A DNA stretch of 45,804 nucleotides from a virus: the IMG/VR virus record IMGVR_UViG_3300041955_000279, positions 1 to 45,804 of that record. One strand, 5' to 3'. The position numbers and the translations under genes are program-made. The notes under the pieces were generated by a model that saw nothing but the letters and a program-made list of their open reading frames with translations, ran no database searches and had not been told where the DNA came from. Positions 41,987-45,804 of this stretch are shown one piece after another (position 1 is the first letter of the stretch; each line of letters begins with the position of its first letter).

Positions 41987-42010
41987 GGGCGGCGTGGTCA
42001 TACGCCGCCC
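41987..42010. promoter_or_regulatory. GC-rich hairpin just upstream of a ribosome site
   Basis: GGGCGGCGT pairs with ACGCCGCCC (9 bp, 6-base loop) and AAAGGAG follows at once. On the minus strand the stem is followed by CTTTTTATTTT, so it has the form of a minus-strand terminator; no minus gene is nearby. On the plus strand it may stabilise or gate the next gene's mRNA. Confidence 0.6.
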
Positions 42011-42023
42011 AAAGGAGAACTAC

Positions 42024-42830
42024 ATGGCTACGAAGACTGTACAGGAAAAGCAATCCGCAGACAACCTGACCGTTTTGATTCATTACAACCCGGCGAATGC
42101 GCTCCAGCTTTTGACCAAGGACGCCGAAGAAACATTGGCAGTGCTGAATAGCGTCAAGGTTACAAGCGCAAGTTCTCTCAAGGCATCCATCACAATCGCA
42201 GAAGAGGGCGAGTTGATGGCCAATCGCCTTGAAACCTTTCGCACATCACTCATTGCCAGTGTGCAGAAAGCGGCCGAACGGTTCCGAGAAATCCCTGGTT
42301 TCGAGGATTTTGAAATAAGCCTCACAATCCGCAAATGGGGCCTCCGCACGATGCTGCAAGACGGCATCCAACGGCTTCGCACTTCGCGGTCTAATTATCT
42401 GGCCGAGGAGGATCGCAAACTGCGGCTGGAACAAGCCCGCAAGGACGAGGAACAGCGCCGGATCAACGCCGAGAATGCCCGCAAGGCAGCGGAACAGGCC
42501 AAGAAAGCGGGCGCCGACAAGGAAACGGTGGCGCAGATCAAAAGCGAAGTGCTTTCGACTCCCGCGCCGATGGTTGAGTCCAAGACGATGCAAGCGGCCA
42601 AGGAAGCGAATGTCGGCGTGCGATACGACTGGTACGCCGACGCCACTGATGCGGCAAAGTTCCTGGTGTATGCCACATCGAATGAGGTTATGCTCAAAAC
42701 CATCGCGCTTGACACGAAAGTCGTCAAGGCACTCGAAGATGCCATGCGTCCAATGGCTCGTGCTCAGAAGGAAGCATTTTCCTATCCTGGCATGACGTAC
42801 CGCAAGGTTGCGGTGGATGTGCAACGATAA
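42024..42830 (+). CDS. Coiled-coil protein associated with RecT
   Basis: I start it at ATG 42024 (AAAGGAG, 7 bp upstream). The 268-residue product has a helical N-terminal domain, a long charged coiled coil (about 130-180, RLEQARKDEEQRRINAENAR) and a C-terminal mixed domain (VRYDWYADATDAAKFLVYAT). Proteins of this layout often lie just before recT in phages. It may be a recombination accessory, but the role is unproven. The stop overlaps the recT start (TAATG). Confidence 0.65.
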   Translation: MATKTVQEKQSADNLTVLIHYNPANALQLLTKDAEETLAVLNSVKVTSASSLKASITIAEEGELMANRLETFRTSLIASVQKAAERFREIPGFEDFEISLTIRKWGLRTMLQDGIQRLRTSRSNYLAEEDRKLRLEQARKDEEQRRINAENARKAAEQAKKAGADKETVAQIKSEVLSTPAPMVESKTMQAAKEANVGVRYDWYADATDAAKFLVYATSNEVMLKTIALDTKVVKALEDAMRPMARAQKEAFSYPGMTYRKVAVDVQR

Positions 42831-43858
42831 TGGCCAACCTTGCCGTCGTTGACAAAATCGAAGCCATCGCGGGCCAGCCTAAGTCTCGTTTCATGCTGGC
42901 CCTCGCCCAGTCCATGCCGCAAGGCGTGGGCATTCTTCCGGCGGCGCTCGTGCGCGGGGCGCTATCGGCTATCAAGGCATCGGAATCGCTCCAGCGGTGC
43001 TCCGAATACAGTCTGTTCACTTCCATCGCAGAAGTGGCGCAGACGGGTCTATCGCTGGACACACATCTTGGGCAGGCTTTCCTTGTGCCGTTCAGCAACC
43101 AGGCCACGGTGATGTATGGATACCGCGGTCTCTGCGAACTCGCCCGTCGCTCCGGGGAAGTTGACGACATCGTGGGCGAGATCGTTTACTCGAAGGACGA
43201 ATTCCACCTCGCGCTAGGCAGTCACCGGGATCTGATCCATGTTCCATTTTCCGGTCCACCGTCCGAGCGCGGTGTGATGCTCGGTGCTTACGCCATTGCC
43301 GAGATGCGCCACGGTCGCCCCGCGTTCGAGTACATGACGATGGAGGAAATTGACCGCATCAAGAACGCCGTCATCAAGCGCAAAAAGAGCGACAAGCCCT
43401 CGCCTTGGGAAATGGAAGGCGCGGTCGGTGAGATGATCCGCAAGACTCCGGTGCGGCGCTTGGGTAAACGGTTGCCGCAGTCGCCCAGCCTAATCCCGTT
43501 CGTACAGGCATCGATCCGAGATGAATACCGCCAGGCTGGAATCGTTAAAACGGTGGAGATGACGCCGGCAGTCGAGATTGCACTGGAAGCAGCGGAGATC
43601 GAACCGGAACCAGAAAACCCTCCAGCTAAGCGCGAGAGTCAGATCAAGGAGAAGCCCCAGGTCGAGAAGCCTGATACAACACCAATCACCGGGGATCAAT
43701 TCGATCAAATCTACAAGCTGATCGCGGACTTGCGGCTCACGGTGGCCGATGACCTGATCCCGACCATGCGGGCGATGGGGCATAAGGGTAGCCCTAGGCA
43801 GTTCCCGGCGGCAAAGTTTCAGGAACTTGTCGGAAAGGTGATGGGGAAGAAGAAATGA
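42830..43858 (+). CDS. recT: RecT-family single-strand annealing protein
   Basis: The 342-residue protein carries the RecT core (about 15-220): LVRGALSAIKASESLQRCSE, the family's SLFTSIAEVAQTGLSLDTHLGQAFLVPF, MYGYRGLCELARRSGEV, and AYAIAEMRHGRPAFEYMTMEEID. The C-terminal third is a Pro/Glu/Lys-rich linker and a small helical domain (ITGDQFDQIYKLI). RecT pairs complementary single strands, normally together with an exonuclease, here the product of 41441. Confidence 0.92.
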   Translation: MANLAVVDKIEAIAGQPKSRFMLALAQSMPQGVGILPAALVRGALSAIKASESLQRCSEYSLFTSIAEVAQTGLSLDTHLGQAFLVPFSNQATVMYGYRGLCELARRSGEVDDIVGEIVYSKDEFHLALGSHRDLIHVPFSGPPSERGVMLGAYAIAEMRHGRPAFEYMTMEEIDRIKNAVIKRKKSDKPSPWEMEGAVGEMIRKTPVRRLGKRLPQSPSLIPFVQASIRDEYRQAGIVKTVEMTPAVEIALEAAEIEPEPENPPAKRESQIKEKPQVEKPDTTPITGDQFDQIYKLIADLRLTVADDLIPTMRAMGHKGSPRQFPAAKFQELVGKVMGKKK

Positions 43859-44043
43859 CTCCCGACGAGATGCGCCGCCAGATTTGCGCCTGTGGGCACC
43901 CGAGGTCGATCCATGCGGGGCGGGATCACAACCTGGACTGTACTCGCGTGATAGACAACCAAGGCCACTTCTGTCGGTGCCTGAAATTCATGTTGCCGGA
44001 AAAGAAGAAGAAATCTACTTGTGGAAATCCTGTGCAAAAGTAG
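43855..44043 (+). CDS. Small Cys/His zinc-binding protein
   Basis: Start ATG 43855 overlaps the recT stop (ATGA). The 62-residue product has CACGHPRSIH and later GHFCRCLKFM, a pattern seen in small phage zinc proteins with a CxCGHxxxxH motif. Function unknown; the basic tail (EKKKKS) suggests nucleic acid contact. Confidence 0.7.
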   Translation: MTPDEMRRQICACGHPRSIHAGRDHNLDCTRVIDNQGHFCRCLKFMLPEKKKKSTCGNPVQK

Positions 44044-44053
44044 CTTTGGGCTC

Positions 44054-44081
44054 TTGACGCTTACGCGATTTGTTGTATTGT
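44054..44081 (+). promoter_or_regulatory. Sigma-70-like promoter (replication genes)
   Basis: TTGACG (44054-44059), a 16-bp spacer, and TATTGT (44076-44081) in the 126-bp gap before the replication genes. It is the second host-type promoter of the early block. Confidence 0.65.
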
Positions 44082-44123
44082 TCTCGGGAGCTTTCCGCAG
44101 CGCCGGGACAGCTTCTCGATGGA

Positions 44124-44154
44124 GGGGCTGGGCTGCCTACACAGCTCCAGCCCC
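44124..44154 (+). promoter_or_regulatory. Strong hairpin in the replication-gene leader
   Basis: GGGGCTGG pairs with CCAGCCCC, and inner CTG/CAG extends the stem after a small bulge. It lies between the promoter and the ribosome site (TAGGAGG) of the initiator gene. No T-run follows, so it is not a terminator; it may act in translation control or as a protein-binding site near a replication origin. Confidence 0.55.
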
Positions 44155-44169
44155 GACACCTTGTAGGAG

Positions 44170-44964
44170 GTGTTTACGCCGAAACGTCTAATTGATTTTG
44201 ACGCGATTTGGGTCTCAGACAAACTCGCGGCCTGCCCAGAAAATATCATTCCGGAATACACTTGGCTTTACGGGATTGCTGATTCACAAGGCAGTTTTGA
44301 GCTGACAAACCTGCGTGCCGTGTGGGCGAAGGCATACGCTGGAGTACGTCCACACTATACCTTGAGTGATCTTGGATATTGCCTTCAAGTCTTCCATAAT
44401 GTAGGACTTCTATTCATATGGGAGGTTGACGGCAAAAGGTACGGTCACTGGACCGGATCGACCAAGAAGGGCCGGTTGCCCGCCCCGACCCACAAAAACC
44501 GCTTTCAACGCTTCGCGCCAGAAGTTCCTCAAAACAAACTATTTGATTACAAGATCAAGGCAATGGCTGGAGGTACTCAAGGTACTATCCAGAACGGGTT
44601 TGCCTTTGGTTTGCCTTTGCCTTTGGTTAAAGACTCTCTCTCTCTTACTAAGAGCCAAGATACAGAGAGCGAGCCGCCGTCACCCTCGGAAGGAGAGAGA
44701 GACCGCCATGAAGAAAAAACCACAGCAAGACCGAGAAACCAAAAACTTGCTCTTAGCGGAACTGAAGAATCTGCTGTTCACGCTGCGGCCAAATATGCAG
44801 CCGCCGAGAGAACTGCTCGACAGGTACGCAATGGCCTTGGACGACCTGACGTCACCGGAAATTCAGGGAATGGTGTATCGAGCCATTCGAAAGAAATGGG
44901 ACTTCGTGCCACCGACGCCAGGCGAGCTGCGGGACATCGTGGAGACGATGAGGGAGGAGATTGA
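44170..44964 (+). CDS. Replication-initiator-like protein (winged-helix N-terminus)
   Basis: It starts at GTG 44170 behind TAGGAGG. The N-terminal domain (about 1-115) is like the DNA-binding domain of many phage replication proteins: IDFDAIWVSDKLAACP, TWLYGIADSQGSFELTNLR, a winged-helix middle, and the ending GHWTGSTKKGRLPAPTHKNRF. The last 85 or so codons overlap the next gene in a different frame and look like its shadow, so the true protein probably ends near residue 175, or a frameshift links the two. It should bind the origin and recruit the helicase loader. Confidence 0.7.
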   Translation: MFTPKRLIDFDAIWVSDKLAACPENIIPEYTWLYGIADSQGSFELTNLRAVWAKAYAGVRPHYTLSDLGYCLQVFHNVGLLFIWEVDGKRYGHWTGSTKKGRLPAPTHKNRFQRFAPEVPQNKLFDYKIKAMAGGTQGTIQNGFAFGLPLPLVKDSLSLTKSQDTESEPPSPSEGERDRHEEKTTARPRNQKLALSGTEESAVHAAAKYAAAERTARQVRNGLGRPDVTGNSGNGVSSHSKEMGLRATDARRAAGHRGDDEGGD

Positions 44965-45331
44965 GTCCGAACAGGAAGGCCCAGTCATGGCAGAAATGAA
45001 AACATGGGAGAAGTCAGATCTAAACTGGCCCGAAGTGAAAGAGTTTTACGCGAAACTTGCCGAGGTCGTGAAAGAATCTCGCGATCAAAAAGAAAAATCT
45101 GTCATCTTTCATCGGCCAGTGCCGACGCCAGCAACGTACACGATGGACGAGCAAAAGAAAGCTCTCATCGCGTGGTATTTAAAACAAGACCTGCGGGATG
45201 ACCTGCCACGGTCCCAGCAGGAGATTGACGCGATCCGCGCCACAATTCCCGGCGCTAGGCTATTTGTCAGGACAAGCGCTCACAGAAAAGCGGGCAATCT
45301 TAATCGACCAAATCAGAAAGGCAATGGGTGA
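44708..45331 (+). CDS. Helicase-loader-like replication protein
   Basis: I start it at ATG 44708, behind GGAGAGAGAG. The 207-residue product is helical, with the pattern ELLDRYAMALDDLTSPEIQGMVYRAIRKKWDFVPPTPGELRDI seen in shorter pieces across phage helicase loaders of the G40P-loader type. It follows the initiator, giving the usual initiator-loader order. The 257-bp overlap with the upstream frame is unusually long. Confidence 0.65.
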   Translation: MKKKPQQDRETKNLLLAELKNLLFTLRPNMQPPRELLDRYAMALDDLTSPEIQGMVYRAIRKKWDFVPPTPGELRDIVETMREEIESEQEGPVMAEMKTWEKSDLNWPEVKEFYAKLAEVVKESRDQKEKSVIFHRPVPTPATYTMDEQKKALIAWYLKQDLRDDLPRSQQEIDAIRATIPGARLFVRTSAHRKAGNLNRPNQKGNG

Positions 45332-45337
45332 ACACAG

Positions 45338-45607
45338 ATGAGCAAAACTGAACCAGAAATTTCGCTAAGTTATTTACGGGCACTCGCCGACCAGCCGGAA
45401 CCGAGCGGCGAGAAGCTTCGGGAGGCCGAGGCGACAATCATCGAGGAGACACAACCAATGACGAAAACATGGATCAATGATTCGAAAGGAAATAAGTGCT
45501 CGGTCGAGCGCTGGGGAAGTAAAGAAGCTGCACAAAAGGCACTCGATAGCTTAAGGTACTGCTCGGACTGCTCGGACTGCTCGGACTGCTCGCGCTGCTC
45601 GGACTGA
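45338..45607 (+). CDS. Cys-Ser-x repeat protein, N-terminal part (stops at UGA inside the repeats)
   Basis: The frame starts at ATG 45338; a second in-frame start at 45458 has a better ribosome site (GAGGAGA) and begins MTKTWINDSKGNKCSVERWG. After residue 74 (LRY) come five Cys-Ser-x units, then UGA (45605-45607), where one repeat has TGA instead of TGC. The frame is otherwise open to the window end and, if the ends are joined, through 24 more units into the C-terminal domain ending at 553. So either a truncated 89-residue protein is made, or this Cys-to-stop change is a recent mutation, a sequencing error or a recoded codon. Confidence 0.65.
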   Translation: MSKTEPEISLSYLRALADQPEPSGEKLREAEATIIEETQPMTKTWINDSKGNKCSVERWGSKEAAQKALDSLRYCSDCSDCSDCSRCSD

Positions 45608-45775
45608 TCGGACTGCTCGGGCTGCTCGGGCTGCTCGGGCTGCTCGGGCTGCTCGGGCTGCTCGGACTGCTCGCGCTGCTCGGACTGCTCGGACTGCTCG
45701 TACTGCTCGGACTGCTCGCGCTGCTCGGACTGCTCGGACTGCTCGCGCTGCTCGGGCTGCTCGGGCTGCTCGGGC
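45560..45775 (+). repeat. 9-bp tandem array, 24 units (right end)
   Basis: Again exactly 24 units of TGCTCGNNC in one frame; the sixth unit has TGATCGGAC. Third residues are D, G, R or Y in an order different from the left array. After the array the last 29 bases (45776-45804) leave the repeat and, in frame, read CVDGAPVSA, resembling the LENAAPVPAN linker after the left array. Confidence 0.95.
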
Positions 45776-45804
45776 TGCGTGGACGGCGCGCCGGTGTCCG
45801 CCGG

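Noticed and set aside
1-45804. Genome-wide reassignment of UGA to an amino acid
   Set aside because: Many genes end at UGA in tight stop-start overlaps (GTGA, ATGA). Reading through would fuse them into unnatural proteins. Only two specific UGA codons look misplaced.
1-45804. Integrase, excisionase, repressor or attachment sites
   Set aside because: I looked for tyrosine and serine recombinases and cI-like repressors and found none; the only small regulator is the ribbon-helix-helix protein at 40860.

Overview
The window reads as one nearly complete genome of a tailed phage, most likely short-tailed (podovirus-like). It has a large terminase, a long portal, a major capsid protein, a head-to-tail adaptor, glycine-rich internal (ejection) proteins and a tail-hub-like protein. 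I see no tape measure, sheath, tail tube, integrase or lysogeny repressor. The host is probably a soil bacterium of the Acidobacteriota. This is inference only: the choice-of-anchor-D Ig-like repeats, the composition and the signal-peptide style resemble that group. Both window ends lie inside the same 9-bp tandem repeat, and joining them keeps the reading frame, so the genome is probably circular or circularly permuted and the assembly broke in the repeat.

Layout. 1-2.3 kb: small genes, beginning with the C-terminal part of a Cys-Ser-x repeat protein whose N-terminal part is at the right end. 2.2-2.8 kb (minus): a phage-encoded sigma factor. 2.9-5.4 kb: a sugar-nucleotide epimerase and a tandem GT31-type glycosyltransferase interrupted by one in-frame UGA. 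5.4-14.5 kb: packaging genes (putative small terminase, RyR-domain protein, large terminase), small structural genes, a fibre with an S74 chaperone domain, and the portal. 14.6-16.7 kb: the major capsid gene, split by a 750-nt group I intron carrying an HNH endonuclease. 16.8-33.9 kb: virion, adaptor, fibre-like, tail-hub and internal virion proteins, including a run of four proteins, three of them with N-terminal signal peptides (a fourth signal peptide is on the earlier fibre). 33.9-38.7 kb (minus): an apparent assembly operon of a scaffold-like protein, GroEL and a GroES-like co-chaperonin. A GIY-YIG homing endonuclease, itself split by a cytosine methyltransferase, sits between GroEL and GroES. 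38.8-40.8 kb: lysis cassette. 40.8-45.3 kb: early genes from sigma-70-like promoters (ribbon-helix-helix regulator, RecB-like nuclease, RecT, replication initiator-like and helicase-loader-like proteins).

Regulation. A 12-mer, CGTTCTATTCCA, and close variants recur at gene starts: before the epimerase, the capsid, the gene after the capsid terminator, the adaptor, the acetyltransferase, and in both directions between the divergent scaffold and holin genes. With a phage sigma factor present, this looks like the phage's own late-promoter element; at several genes the start codon follows it directly without a Shine-Dalgarno sequence.

Worth following first: (1) the 12-mer/sigma pair; (2) the GroEL-GroES operon invaded by a mosaic homing endonuclease-methyltransferase whose methyltransferase part is bounded by 27-bp inverted repeats; (3) two long frames each broken only by one UGA; (4) the Cys-Ser-x repeat protein; (5) signal peptides on tail-region proteins.
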